64,000 bases of DNA from Anthopleura xanthogrammica. Its lineage: Eukaryota; Cnidaria; Anthozoa; Actiniaria; Actiniidae. Of the stretch, positions 43,776-59,490 are shown one piece after another. Under the pieces are notes generated by a model. That model made no database searches and was not told where the DNA came from. It worked only from the letters and a program-made list of their open reading frames with translations. Position numbers and translations under genes: made by a program. Numbering within the stretch: position 1 is the stretch's first letter; each line of letters starts with the position of its first letter. The stretch spans positions 1,070,334 to 1,134,333 of the forward strand of contig OZ025220.1 of the NCBI GenBank assembly GCA_964019055.1, written 5' to 3'.

Positions 43776-44940
43776 TTTATGCGGACTCTCTCATCATCTT
43801 GTAGGGGAATACCTAGATTGAATTCAGGAAAAAAAACTGTTTACGACCGATACGGTAAAAGATGTGTGTTATAAAAACCAAACGCGGAGACATTAACAGC
43901 CAACGCACAGTTCAACCGTCCGCTGTGCCAACATTATTCGCATACACTTCACACACGCATACATATATATAAATTGAATTTTAATTGGGATTTTCGGTAA
44001 GGGCTAGGTAGACACATTTATCACAGTGTGACGTCAGAATGCGTTAAGCAAATTCAAGCGACGTTTCACTCACGTTTCTCAAGCGGGAACTGCATAAAAT
44101 TTCGCCAAAATATTCCTCTATTTTGGCTCTCTCTTTATTTTAACCGGAGTTATATATGAAAACATTGAATTCTTAATTATTTTATAAAGAAAATTTGTGC
44201 TAAAATTTTGAAGAGCTACCTCGCTTTGTTATATCGTGAAGGATATATTTTTTTGTTTTCAGCTTGACGTGACTGAGGAACAATAATTAATACTTGTCAC
44301 ATACTCTATGAGACTGTTCTCCTACAGGCCACTTCAAATTGCCTTTTTTAAAACGTATTTCCTAAATACAAATTTTATGCAGTGATGTTTTGTCACTAAG
44401 AGATATGAGTATGATTTATTCTACGTGCATTGAATATAATAGGCGTTTTTGATCTAGAACCTTACCGTGTTGTAAAGACCATTGCATGATAAATAAAAAT
44501 TATTTTGGCTTCGAAAATAAAAATATTGTATTTGATTGGATTACAATGGCTTTTAATACTTTAAACTTGGTTTGTAATTAGAAAACCATTTTAAAATCAT
44601 GAATAAATCTTCTCAAAATGCTTAGCAAATACATCGTATTCCCAGGAAACAAGAGTACAAAAGATTTATTGGAGTGTCCTTGCTAGGATCCATTAGAGAA
44701 CAACGGCTTTGGTTAAGCAATATGACTGAGTCTAGTGTCATAAAATTCACGAGGGATAAAAAAATAGCGGTTAGCTAGGATATAGACATATAATTTAAGG
44801 CTTGAAAAGGTATAACAAGAGACGAATCTAGTTCCTAATTCAAAACAAGTTTGACTTATTGCGTAAAAAGAATTTTATAAAGGTTGAGAACAGTTTGACG
44901 GAAATGAGATATAAAAATTAATACAGCAAGCCAGCTAACG

Positions 44941-45086
44941 CGTTGCTATGTACGTTTTGACCCAATTCAAAACCTCTGGGAATAAAAACTTTTCGGTTTC
45001 AAACCATTTTCATGTGATATCGAAATAAAAGACAAAGAATATTATTCCCAAAAGATTTGAATTGGGTCAAAACGTACATAGCAACG
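44941..45086. mobile_element. 146-bp MITE with ~31-bp perfect arms
   Basis: CGTTGCTATGTACGTTTTGA... at the left is repeated inverted, exactly, as ...TCAAAACGTACATAGCAACG at the right; GGGAATAA/TTATTCCC continues the pairing inside. Confidence 0.75.
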
Positions 45087-45669
45087 CCGATTTGGTCTGC
45101 TATATATGGTTGATAAATAGAAAGCTATAAGCTACACTGAGGTAAAAAAACGTACGATGGCCATCGGAGATGAAACTACGCCATGAAAATTGGATGATAT
45201 TAATTTTCCAATGTTTCTATCGTTCGTGGCACAAAAAAAACAAAACCGAAAGGAATAGCCGAATTAAGAGTTCTATAAAATTCGACTGCAAGTTCGTCTT
45301 TTATTCCGAGTACCAAGGTCAATGTCGAAATGATTCTATAAAGCCCATCGATCCCTTACTGCTAAGTGAAACTGCTTACCATTTTGTCTCTACATATAAA
45401 TCTCTTTGCAAGTTTTCTTCTCTAATAACAATGGCTTGAACTTCACAAGATTTCTTGGTTCGCCATCAACAAGTGACTCTCGTAAATATGTCAACAATGA
45501 TATACGACCTTGACCGGTTGTATGCTTTTTTTTGTTCATGAGCAATTGGTATTAATATAATATGATTAAATAACACCTTTTCGTGGTTTTAAACATAACT
45601 GCATAATTCAAACAAAGTAATATATAACGTGTGTATTCCAAAACAAAACACAAAAACTTGTATTTACAA

Positions 45670-45854
45670 TAAAAGTGCGAATCGAAAAACCGTGGGCACC
45701 AGTAATATTTCAGAAATCGTGTATCGCTCGTTGAACAATCTGTAAACAACTATCTAACTTCTTGTAGTCAGAGAGTCGTTTCATATTGTTTAACGAACGA
45801 TAAATGATTCCTGGAATATTTCTGGGTGCCCACGGTTTTTCGATTCGCACTGTA
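45670..45854. mobile_element. Palindromic MITE
   Basis: AGTGCGAATCGAAAAACCGT with GGGCACC following is mirrored at the right end as GGTGCCCACGG and TTTTTCGATTCGCACT; similarity extends about 70 bp inwards. Confidence 0.7.
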
Positions 45855-46304
45855 ATGGATTTTTCTTGGATAATTATAAAACAATGGTTCCAAGTCGAGA
45901 TTGAACTTGATTCCTTTATTTATCAAGGCAAACTATGATATGAAACCATAGTGCAAAAAATGGTCACATTTTAGTAAAAAGAATAAATAAAAAAACAAAT
46001 GTGAAACCGACCAGCTAATCCAACGAAGCTAAAAAATTAGCAAAATTATTATTTGCATTTTCGATCTAATCATTATACTTCGGGTGAAAGACACAAGTCC
46101 ACTAAAACATCTCAAATATTCCTCTTTCAACGTCTAATTTATTTTTTTCAAAAATTTATATTTCGTCTGACACAATTCATACAGTATTTTACTCCTCTAT
46201 TTATTCTTTTATTTGCATCAGTAAAATGAACAACTATGGATATTAATTCAATTCAGTCATAGAATGAGGGCACAGGCTTGTTTAAAAATCCACCTCTTTA
46301 TCTT

Positions 46305-46570
46305 GGGCATAATGTTTCCCCATTTCAGACCACGTGTCATTCCCTAGAGTATCACCTCTTTGTTTAACGGTTGCACATGAGAAGACACATGAATATGGAT
46401 ACAACTCAAACAAAGAATCTTATTCTCAAGACCACGTGTAATTCCCTAGAGTATCATTTCTTTGTTTAACGGTTGCGAATGAGAAGACACATGGATATGG
46501 ATACAACTCAAACAAAGAATCTTATTCTCAAGAAAATGACATGTGGTCTGAAATTGGAAAACATTGCGCC
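46305..46570. mobile_element. MITE family copy with internal 105-bp duplication
   Basis: AATGTTTCCCCATTTCAGAC at the left, inverted at the right (GTCTGAAATTGGAAAACATT). The inner block TTTGTTTAACGGTTGC...CAAACAAAGAATCTTATTC is present twice in tandem. Related copies at 55305-55446 and 60580-60870. Confidence 0.65.
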
Positions 46571-46582
46571 AAAGGTACAAAG

Positions 46583-46709
46583 AATTCCCGAATTCGCTTG
46601 CCTGACCACAGAACATTAGATTCAAGGCGAGGCTAGAGTAGACAAATGCGGTAAATGTATGGATTTCAAAACTTGTGCCTCTGTGGTCAGTCAAGCGAAT
46701 TCGGGAATT
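46583..46709. mobile_element. 127-bp MITE
   Basis: AATTCCCGAATTCGCTTGCC and CTGACCACAG at the left are mirrored at the right as CTGTGGTCAG and AAGCGAATTCGGGAATT. Confidence 0.7.
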
Positions 46710-47022
46710 ACTATCTAAACACTTATTTAGATTTTTGATCAAAACCCATTGATGATAACCACAAATATAGATAATCAAGGTCTGCTAGTTTTCCTGGAGA
46801 TCTGAATACGTCTCGCTTAAATCAGGGTTAAAGTTACAGCATATTAAGTAAAATGATCTCATATACTTAGCATCCACTATCAGTGTCTGTTTACTATTTT
46901 ATGACCAAACTATTATTCTGTGTTTAATTTTTTAAAGGTTTTTATAAATTGCTGCAATAAAAGCGAATGGAAATAAATATGATCAATGAACTTTCATTAA
47001 AGAAAGGCCACTATTATTTCCT

Positions 47023-47425
47023 GTGCATGACCTTGATCACGTCACATTTAATTTAAATATTATCATATCGGTTTATTGGTCACGCTTATTACGTCATTCT
47101 TCTTCAGTTCCGTACGTTCACGTTACGTAGTGCCTGGACACGATCATATTTTCTTGACTAGTGAAGTTCTTAACGGAAAGACCGTGCATGACCTTAATTA
47201 TGCCACTCTTAAATATTATCATATCGGTTTATTGGTCACGTTTATTATGTCATTCTTCTTCAGTTCCGTACACTCACGTTACGTAGTGCCTGGACACGAT
47301 CATATTTTCTTGACTAGTGAAGTTTTTAACGGAAAGACCGTGCATGACCTTAATTACCTCACTCTTAAATATTATAATATTGGTTTATTGGTCACGCTTA
47401 TTACGTCATTCTTTTTCAATAATTA
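47023..47425. repeat. 156-bp tandem repeat, ~2.6 copies
   Basis: GTGCATGACCTTAATTA, TATCGGTTTATTGGTCACG and GTTACGTAGTGCCTGGACAC recur with a 156-bp period. As 156 is divisible by 3 a 116-aa frame stays open (47076-47426), but it has no features of a gene. Confidence 0.85.
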
Positions 47426-49744
47426 AGCGGAAAAAAAGACGTTTGTGTCGGACAAATATGTAAAGTTTGTCCTTACATGTTTGCTTTCATGTTCCATTCT
47501 GGTTTGTTGGTTTTTGTCATTTTTTGCATACCAATTGTATTATCCATTTTGCTTGTTTTTATTTGTTTGTTTTTTTATGGTTGCTGTTTGTTTGTATTTA
47601 ACTTTTTTTTGTCGATGATGTTGGGCTTTTTTTTTTTTTTTCATTTAATTTAATTTTTTGTTTTGTTTTCCTCGTTCTTATTGTTGTTATTGGTCGATCT
47701 GTTTTAGTTTGCTACCGAAAATACAGCGAAAACCCTCACCTTATGACCACCGGCCTCCCTGATCATATCTAAACAAGATCAGAAACCCGAAAAAAAGTCA
47801 AAAAGATTCAATATTCGCCTGTACTTACTTAACAGCGAAAGTTCTTCAATAGAAAGCAATATACCCTAAAAGAGGTATCATCAAGCAATCACTTCATCAA
47901 GTCCAGGGGGTTTAAAGTACAATTAAGTCATATTTGATACGCAGATCCTTTATCAGGGTAGTTAATTTAGTACTTCCACTGGCTCTTTTCTCACGTATAT
48001 ATTTCTTTTCTAGATCTTTATCTCAATATTGTAAAATTGAAATTGAGAAAATAAATTAGAAAATTGGAAAATTGAATGAAGAATAAAGTTGGAGAATATT
48101 TTTTTAAATTATTTAATGAAAATAAAGTCCTTACAATTGAGAAAACGTTTCTATATTGACTATCATAACATTATATTTACTAAAATCGCAAGCATAAGAA
48201 AAACAACGAAGATTCTTCTATTAAAAATTAATAAATGTGAAGAGGAAGCCGTTCCGTGATATCCTCTCAGAATTCCTCAAAAAAGTGCGATGATTACTGT
48301 TAAAATTTAGCAAAATAAAGCGAGGTTCATTACTACAATTTGGATATAGCCCCGTTTAATTTTAGTTTTTGCCAAAGGGATCGTAGTTTCTATTGAAACT
48401 TTATGGAAAGTTCCAGATAATATTTTCGTGTTTTGCCCTTAGGTTAATTACCGAGTCGAGATATTTTTTTAAGAAGATGATGGGAATCCTTCTCTGAAAA
48501 AAGCGAACGAACTCTCTACAATGAGAAAAGTTTCGGCCATATTGGTCACTTGTAGGGCTAGGTGCTCTTTTCATTTCTGATGTTCATTTTGACATAACTC
48601 CTCCATTTAAGGGGGTAGGGTCACGTGACGTGTTGTTGCAAAAGGCCTATTTGGCATTTGTCAGTAAACTCCATTCAGATCCTGAACTACGCATGCGCAA
48701 GCTTACTATTTGTCCTCGAGACGGTAATTAGAAATTTTAGAAATTTTCTTCGCTGAAACTTCGAAAGAATTGTAAAATTTTATCAGTTATTTTTTCCTTT
48801 TATGTCTATGATATCTTTCTCACGCTCTTCAATAATTTTACTCTAATTTTAAGCTAGTTTGGTTCATATAAACGTCGTTAGTTTAGGCTAAACATAAAAG
48901 GAAATAGTATTGAAAATAGACAATGTGCATCAAAGCTTACAAAGCACTCTGGGAAACCAAGACCTGCAAAAATGGAACAGGGAAATCAAAGGAAATATCA
49001 GGAAAAAAATTACTGTTATTTTCGTCTGTTGAAATACTTACATTTCCTTAGAAAATGTTATGGTCTAGAAATAATCGTGTGATAAACCATAGATAATGAT
49101 TCTTGTTCTCCATATATAAGTGTTTGTAGATTTATGAAAAAGTTTAAGTTTGGATACTCAGTACATTCGACTTACTTGGACCGATGACGAGCTTTCGAGT
49201 CAAGCTAGTCTTCATCACGTACGGATAAACGTATACTCTATTGTTTGTAGGCAAGGTAAAGTAAGATTATAGATATCATGGTTGTCGTGATCCAGTGATA
49301 ATGACTAGTGGTTACTACGGTGGTTGGGACTTATTTTTGTACTTGTTGAATACAACAAGTGAATATGAAGGAAACTCAAACCCCGTGTAAAAAGAGTTTG
49401 CAACTCTACTAACGTTTTGGAAGCTAATCCTTTTTACTCCGACAAGTACTGGAATTTTTCTACGTTATGTTTTACGCTTCCATCTTATTCACTCATTTAC
49501 TGATAAGATGACATTTGTTGGCACATTTATGATCAGTGAGGAGTACGAGGAGGGCAGAAAGTCTAGGCTTTTTTCTATTTTGGCTCGAAATCAGTACTTT
49601 TGCGGTTTGTGGTCGTTTTGTTTTCAGTTACCGCTATTGATCGTTGACGTCATATTGTTCTTATTCTCAAAATAACTAATTTTAATAATCCGAAGAATCG
49701 CGAACAAAAATAGTTCTATTTTTACTTTACCTATAATGAAGTAA

Positions 49745-50010
49745 TCCCTTCCTTCTTTCTTTGCTTGCTTCCTTGCTTGCTTCCTTTCTCTCTTCTTTTC
49801 TTCCTTCCTTCCTTCCCTTCCTCACTCCTTTCTTTCTTTCTTCTTTCCTACCTTCCTTCCTTCCTTCTTTCCTGCGGTCCTTTTCTCTTTCCTTTCTACC
49901 TTCGTTTCTTCTTTCCTGCGTTCCTTCCTAATTCCTTCTTTCCTTCCTGCATTTCTTCCTTTCATCGTTCCATCCTTCCTTCACTTTCTTTTTCTCTTTA
50001 TCCTGCATTT
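49745..50010 (+). repeat. Degenerate CTTC/CTTTC-rich tract
   Basis: Pyrimidine-rich sequence dominated by CCTTCCTTCC and CTTTCTTTC with other bases mixed in; an old microsatellite. Confidence 0.8.
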
Positions 50011-51426
50011 TCCTTGTTCTAGACTTTCTGGTTGCATCGATATCATCGAGTGAGAAATCCATCTTAATACTCCTCAACAATTTAAGACTTCGCACACTTA
50101 AAGAATCATATTTCAGCCATATAGTTTCAATTACAGATCGAAGCTAACGAAGCACTTGAAATGGGATAATAAAATGAAGAAAACTAGGGTAAAATATAAC
50201 ATACAAAACAGATAAATAGAAAATATTTACCTTTAAAGAAGACTGCCACAATCTATGAATATTTGTCTGAATTTTTCGAATGAATATTATCTGTCCAAAT
50301 ATCTTGAAAATTGTACCAAAGGATCGAGTAACGGTAGCAATTTAATCATGAGCTCTGCTCGGGGGCAATCAACTCACTCAGATATAGCTCACAGATATCT
50401 TATCAGAATACGTAACTTCGTGTGTCCACAAATGTGTGGGTTCGATTGCTTGGTATGATATGAGGTTTTTTTAAAGTACGCCAGACAATAGTGGGTTAAA
50501 AATTCAAAAAAGCACTACATGTATTTTTGCGTGAGTTTGACAGAGTAAGAGGATTTGCATATTTATCAGTCTTGCCACATTGAATTGAACTATTTTTAGT
50601 AATATGATATATTGCACGACTTAGCACGTACACGTACGTAAATAGAGTGAAAATACACCACTTAAATATACTCGAGATGCTTTGGAATAGAGGTTTGTCA
50701 CGCCAGCCATGTTAAGGCCCGTTTACACTGGTAATTTTTTGCGACGATTTTTGAAAATAAAATAAAATATTGTTTTGTCTTTGCTTCTAAAGAGACATTT
50801 GTCCAAGGAATCTTCGTGTCCGGAATAAGACTTTATAGAAGTTATTTCTTTATTATTTTTGACTATGACCCAAATTGCCGCAAAAAATTGCATCTATATC
50901 GCCTCAAAAATCGCTAGTGTTAAAGTGTCTAATTCGGCTGAAACTTTTCTGGAATAATCTTTAAGGGTCTAATAAACACTGGTCAAAGTTTTTTCTTGAT
51001 ATTCCGATGGGAAGTAATAAAGTCTCTCGTCAAACAAAAAAGTCTGTTATTCGTTTCTTTAGTTATGGCTGCAGTGAGCAACTTCTATACAAGGAAAACA
51101 ATTTTTTTCCCTATTTTTACGAATCTCACTGAGCTCGATTTTTTTCACATCGACATCGCTTAACTGTTAATGTGAAAATCGAATTAAGCAGACGGACGAG
51201 GTTTTCCGGGAAAAACAGTTTAGCAGAGTTTTGTCAGTGTAAAGTTTCGCTTATTTGTCAGGTTTTCACTTAAATTTCAGACTTCTTGTCAATTAAATGT
51301 CAAAACTTTTTTTTCAGTTGTGAGTTAAATTTTAGGGAATTTGTCAGGTTGTCATCTAGACTCTGTTTTAGGGCAAGTTCTAAATAAAATATAAATGAAA
51401 TGTTTTAGGCATTGGTTAAAGATTCT

Positions 51427-51700
51427 TAGTCAACTACAATGCACTGCGCGCCGAAAACTATGCAATCCACCATAGTTCTCTGCCAGGCAAAATGGCGGTT
51501 TTGTAGGTGAAGTTTGGCAATCCACTTCCATCGGTCTTGTTATTCAAGCTAGAAGTTTTAAAACCATCAAGATATAATGATAAGTAGTTATTTTATGCTT
51601 TTCGTGAGATTTCTAGTATACATTTTGGCAACGAATCTAAGGTAAATCTCGTATGTAAACAATCATATAGGCGCGAAGTGAATTGCAGCTAGTTGACTAC
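51427..51700. mobile_element. MITE-like element, TAGTCAACTA ends
   Basis: TTAGTCAACTACAATGCACT..GCGCGCC and its imperfect inverted copy GGCGCG..AGTGAATTGCAGCTAGTTGACTA bound about 270 bp. Confidence 0.5.
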
Positions 51701-51720
51701 TATTCTTTATTAGAAAAAAA

Positions 51721-51798
51721 CTACTAATGGTCTATCACCAATCGAGCCCTGTGATTGGCTGAGCTACTAGGGGTCTATTAGTGATAGACCTCTAGTAG
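51721..51798. mobile_element. 78-bp hairpin element
   Basis: CTACTAATGGTCTATCACCAAT pairs with ATTAGTGATAGACCTCTAGTAG; CCAATC..GATTGG adds an inner stem. Confidence 0.5.
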
Positions 51799-51930
51799 CG
51801 AAAAGGGCCGGTTTTGAAAACCAAAAAATATATATTTAAAGCAAAATCCAAAACTTTTTGCATCCTTTTATTGGACCGATTAGTAGGTTTTAGTAAAAAA
51901 CCTCATGGCCTACGAGTCGCCCTCATGGCC

Positions 51931-51981
51931 TACGAGTCAATAGCCCATTCGGCCTTCGGCCTCATGGGCTATTGACTCGTA
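51931..51981. repeat. Perfect 18-bp-stem hairpin
   Basis: TACGAGTCAATAGCCCAT is followed by a short GGCCTTCGGCC core and the exact inverted copy ATGGGCTATTGACTCGTA; the core is itself self-complementary. The left part is preceded by a partial direct repeat (CTCATGGCCTACGAGTC). Confidence 0.7.
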
Positions 51982-53437
51982 TACCATTCGGACTCGAGGA
52001 CTAATTGTTAAATAGCCTTTAAGAATTAAGCTTATCCTCTGCACTTTTTTAGAAGATTTTTAGGAGTTTTTGCATCGTAACAAGCATTTTTTTTTTACAA
52101 AAAGCAAAGGGTTTTACACACACAAGCGCTGACTAGTGAAATTTGGACGCTTGCTTGTCAGGCGAGGACTAGGAAACGTATCTTTCAGAATAAAGAAATG
52201 TTAACATCATATAACATGGCTATGGCAGCCACAGAGGCAGGGGAAACCGTACCCCCCCCCCCCCCCCTTCCCCCTTGTTACGGCCCGGCATAAACAGAAA
52301 ATATCAAAAATATAGAAGTTCTTATGTATAAATTTTCCCCAGACAGTATTTCAATCCAAGAGCGCGCACCGCTCCAATCTTCCGCAGATCGAGATCGCAT
52401 AACAGCTGATAATGTTGAATGTGACTTGTTTGAGCTTTTTCTAAGTAGATTATCAATCATAATATTTTGAATCCATTGAACAGTTTGAACGTAAATCTTA
52501 GGTGCTAAAAAATATCTTATGTGGATACGATGGGGTCCAAAAATAAAATACAAAAAGTATTGCTCTCCACTATGCCGTACCCCCAAGAAATCCGCAAAGC
52601 TGGGTCGTCGGATGGACTTCGAACATGACGTCCCTCTGCCCTTGGGTGCACGAATTACGCAGGGTCTTGTTCTAGCCAGTCCCTTAGATAGACAAACAAT
52701 GCATGCTTCTACGCTATTTTGTATGTTATTATTGAGATTTTGTGCTCGATCCCGATACTAGCTGGAATGTTGGTATAAATTTTTCATGTCTGAATAAGCG
52801 CTGGAGTAATTTCCATAGGCTTAATGACACCTCAGCGTTGCAGTGACGTCATTCATATGTCACTATTTCAGCTGGCTAGTTTGATTGGTTTAAATCCGTA
52901 GAAAACTTATCAAGAAGTTAAAATTAACAATGTTACACATTTTTTTCCAAATATCTTTTAATGTGAAACTCTTCATTCACCACTTTCACATTCCCATAAT
53001 GCTTTGCGTTTTTGGGGAGCAACAATAACACAAAATATTTGAAAATTCCAAACTTTTCGTGCAGATGTGGAGTATATTTGCTATTATCATTGAAAAATCC
53101 AGTATCAGTTTAATCAGAGTTAATTCCACACGCATGGGAGAATGAAACGTTTCGTGTTGCAGACAATGTATGGACTTACTAAGAAATGTAGGTGAATTTT
53201 ACTAATAAGTTTTTCAAAATTCTTTTTTTCTGGTTTTTGTGAATTCTAATAGAATCTATCATAGATGCATAAGTGTTTTTCGATGTTTTTTCTTCAATTC
53301 TTATTAATCTTCATGATAATATTAACGATTTTGTCTCGTTGCTGCACCCCAAAAACGCAAAGCATTATGATATAATATCTATATATATTTATGCTTTTAT
53401 CATTATTCTTCTATCGTTTTATATTTTATTATTTGTC

Positions 53438-53439
53438 TA

Positions 53440-53490
<51 letters not shown>

Positions 53491-53491
53491 G
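53438..53491 (+). repeat. (ATT)n microsatellite
   Basis: About 17 ATT units. Confidence 0.93.
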
Positions 53492-53801
53492 TGAAAGTTG
53501 CAAATATATCAGCTTCCCCTCCAATCCTCCACCCGACCCCCACCCCCTAAAAAAATATATATACATTCCTCTTTGCGAAAACGTTAAACACGTTATTAAT
53601 AAGTAATTCATAAATCTATAATTCATTAATTCATATAATTTATTAACCTACATTGCTTGGTGGTCAGCGGCTGTTAAGATGGCACGCTGCTAAGCAAAAC
53701 TGGCTAATAGTTATTGTCGTGTTCAATTTTGTTTAAGAATCTTTATGTATATACCAAGATGGCTGTCGTCGTCGTGAATCGGATAGCTATACTGCGCATG
53801 C

Positions 53802-53890
53802 CTCTGTTTGTCTGTCTGTCTGTCTGTCTGTCAGTTTGTCTGTCTGTCTGCTTGTCTGTCTGTCTGTGTGTCTGTCTGTGTGTCTGTTTG

Positions 53891-53939
<49 letters not shown>

Positions 53940-53951
53940 AGTTTGTCAGTT

Positions 53952-53986
<35 letters not shown>

Positions 53987-54183
53987 TTGTCAGTCTGTCT
54001 GTCAGTCTGTTTGTCTGTTTGTCAGTCTGTCAGTCTGTCAGTCTGTTTGTCTGTTTGTCTGTTTGTCTGTCTGTTTGTCTGTTTGTCTGTCTGTCAGTCT
54101 GTTTGTCAGTCTGTCTGTCAGTCTGTCAGTCTGTTTGTCTGTTTGTCAGTCTGTCTGTCTGTCTGTTTGTCTGTTTGTCTGTT

Positions 54184-54254
<71 letters not shown>

Positions 54255-54268
54255 TTGTCTGTTTGTCA

Positions 54269-54302
<34 letters not shown>

Positions 54303-54311
54303 TTGTCTGTT

Positions 54312-54346
<35 letters not shown>

Positions 54347-54375
54347 TTGTCTGTTTGTCTGTCTGTCTGCTTGTA
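53802..54375 (+). repeat. (TGTC)n / (TGTT TGTC)n microsatellite
   Basis: Over 550 bp of TGTC, TGTT and TCAG-variant tetramers starting just 11 bases past the stop codon of the minus-strand Ly6 gene (54386), so probably inside its 3' UTR as (GACA)n. Long CLSV and TDRQ frames are artefacts. Confidence 0.93.
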
Positions 54376-54385
54376 TCTTTTCCAG

Positions 54386-56756
<2,371 letters not shown>

Positions 56757-57782
56757 CTTTTCTGTTCGTATTATAATGATCGTTGAATCAGTTAGTAGAA
56801 GTCTTTATTTGCACGTATGGTAAGCCAAGTTATTCGAGTTGGTCTTGTGCCAGAGTCGTACGACAAACAAAGATCTCAAAACACTCCAGACTGCAATTTA
56901 AACACAATTAAAAACACAAAAAGTATTCACGTTAGTCAAATGAAAGAAGAATTAAGTTAAAAGAGGACTATTAATTGAAATTATGAATCAAATTTCAAAA
57001 AGCACTTACTGTTCACTGGCACATAATCCAACTGAGTCTCGTGCTTTGGTGATAAGTAACTTAATTCCTTTGTGTCACGTCATATCAATATTGCGTGACA
57101 TTCCACATGCCGTCACGGATCAAGCCTTGTGAAATCCAAACTTTTCCGTATTGATAAGTTTTTAGCCTTTTCACTTTGGAGAGTGTTTTAAAGAAAGTAT
57201 CGTTTTTGCACCGTTCGTTGGTTCTCTCCTGTGCTTCGAGGGTTTTTCTCCGGGTTCTCCGGTTTTCCTCCCTCCACAAAAATCAATTTCTAAATTCTAA
57301 TTCGATCTAGAAGGGCCAAAGTGAAAACTATTTGTGTAATTCCAGTAACCCTACCAAATTGTGAATTTTTTTTGTGCTTGAACTATCCGAAAACGCCGTT
57401 TTAGCTAGAGCGGAAGGCCATAACTGATAAATATAGGCGTTCTCAAATTAATTCGGATTTATCCGTGCCATGGGCCTCAGTCTCAAATTATTAATTTGAA
57501 TTGCATGACAACAATTGTTTATAGGGCTGTTAAGTGTATCGTCAATCAAATGAAAAAACTACTTCCGGGTCCAAAACGAAAAGCAGTTCTATAAAGATTT
57601 TTCTTACTTTTTCTTTATGACAGGATTTGTTGTCCAAAGTTCTAATTATTTCAGGTGGAGGTTAAATCATTGAGAATATTTTTCGCTTTATTTTAGCGTT
57701 TTTATGAGCAGTTGGACCCGGAAATACGTCACAATGTAACTACCCATATATGTATATGCGATTAATTTTACTAAACACTCGG

Positions 57783-57960
57783 TATAGCTGGGTTTCAATC
57801 AGCTGATAAAAGTCTTTGAATCTCATTATCTGCTCCAAATGGTGGTCAAACACTGACCACCATGTGCTGTCAGCCAGAAAGAATTATATTGAGAACTTAT
57901 GATTCAGCTGAGGAACATTTCGCACGAGACAGGAAATGACGTCAAGTGAAACCCAGCTAT
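57783..57960. mobile_element. 178-bp MITE, ATAGCTGGGTTTCA ends
   Basis: ATAGCTGGGTTTCA at the left and TGAAACCCAGCTAT at the right form perfect inverted ends. A second, inverted copy lies at 62498-62653. Inner GGTGGTCA..TGACCACC forms a further hairpin. Confidence 0.75.
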
Positions 57961-59035
57961 TGCTAGAGATAGAAATGCCAATGAGAAAAAATATTTCAAT
58001 TCAAAAATGAGTTGTAACAATTGAAAGGAATAACTACCAGATGACCTGATATGTATGCTGAGGTATGAGTATGCTTAAAAGAGCTGATATATGCGATGTA
58101 TGCAACAACAAAAAAACTTAAAATGTAATAAATCAAATTTGAACTATATATATACTGTTATTTGTATTATATAATCATTAAGAAAGGTTTGGGGTCTTCC
58201 TAGTCGGATTTCGCGAGTTATGGCCTTCTGAATTTTTTATCTCTTATGCAAGAACACCGGCTTTAATCATTTCCCCAAAAAAATGCCTGAATAGATTGCA
58301 AAAGAGAACTTTTTAGGTTCCTAAAAAAAATTAAAAAATATTCAAAATATTGAAAGAAATATATAGAATGGACTGGAATATCGATCGAGCCAAAGAGAGC
58401 AGAATAGTATGGAATTAATATTCTGTTTCCGCCCCCGACGTCTTAGACCGGAAACGAGCCAGCATTGGAACGAAATAAACCACTGTATATACCCCATATG
58501 ATGAGTAACGTAACCGCGGATCAACAACCAGCAGGCTACAGCCGTTCTTGTGTTACAAAAGAAGCTAAGCTATCCTCAACATACGACTTGACTAAGCTAT
58601 AACACACGACTTGAATAATTCGTTCAAATTTTGTGGTTGTCGATTAGAAATTACTTTGCTACTTCGACAACCACACACACACGTTTTTTTCATCTTTTTT
58701 ACTTTTTTTTTTCTACTTGTAAGTAACTGTTTTTAGAATTTTGATAAATATATTTGTAATTTCGTATATGTATTAATATGTGTGTGAATAAACAAAAGTT
58801 CAAGTTTAAAGTTCGATTCTAAATCACTAAATCACTAAATAATTTAATAATAATAATAAAACTTTATTAGAAGCATTCCACAAAGTCTCAAAGCTTTTAC
58901 AATCTAAAAATAATAACGTAAATTAACTAATGAATCATGAAAAAAATAAATAAATGAATAAAAATAAAAAATAAAAAAATAAAAATAAATAAATAAATAA
59001 ATAAAAAATTTGAAAAATAAAATGCAAACCAATTT

Positions 59036-59490
59036 GTCAGTCAGTCAGTCAGTCAGTCGGTCAGTCGGTCAGTCGGTCAGTCGGTCAGTCGGTCAGTCGG
59101 TCAGTCGGTCAGTCGGTCAGTCGGTCAGTCGGTCAGTCGGTCAGTCGGTCAGTCGGTCAGTCGGTCAGTCGGTCAGTCGGTCAGTCGGTCAGTCGGTCAG
59201 TCGGTCAGTCGGTCAGTCGGTCAGTCGGTCAGTCGGTCAGTCGGTCAGTCGGTCAGTCGGTCAGTCGGTCAGTCGGTCAGTCGGTCAGTCAGTCGGTCGG
59301 TCAGTCGGTCAGTCGGTCAGTCGGTCAGTCAGTCGGTCGGTCAGTCGGTCAGTCGGTCAGTCGGTCAGTCGGTCAGTCGGTCAGTCGGTCAGTCGGTCAG
59401 TCGGTCAGTCAGTCGGTCAGTCAGTCGGTCAGTCAGTCAGTCAGTCAGTCAGTCGGTCATTCGGTCAGACGGTCAGTCGGCCGGTCGGTC
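59036..59490 (+). repeat. 8-bp tandem array (GGTCAGTC)n
   Basis: About 52 copies of GGTCAGTC with a few CAGTCAGTC and GGTCGGTC variants, most near the right edge; the SVSRSVGQ frame is an artefact. Confidence 0.95.

Larger units (their letters stand above)
43776..53800. other. 10-kb intergenic region
   Basis: Between the start of the NIDO-Sushi gene and the microsatellite after the second Ly6 gene. No ORF shows domain features. It contains MITEs near 44.94, 45.67, 46.31, 46.58 and 51.4-52.0 kb, tandem repeats at 47.0-47.4 kb, a CT-rich tract at 49.74-50.0 kb, an 18-bp C run near 52.25 kb and an (ATT)n tract at 53.44 kb. Nothing was seen in 47.5-49.7 or 50.0-51.4 kb beyond one weak inverted repeat (50.72-50.94 kb). 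The NIDO gene promoter should lie just above 43776; no TATA box was assigned. Confidence 0.6.
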
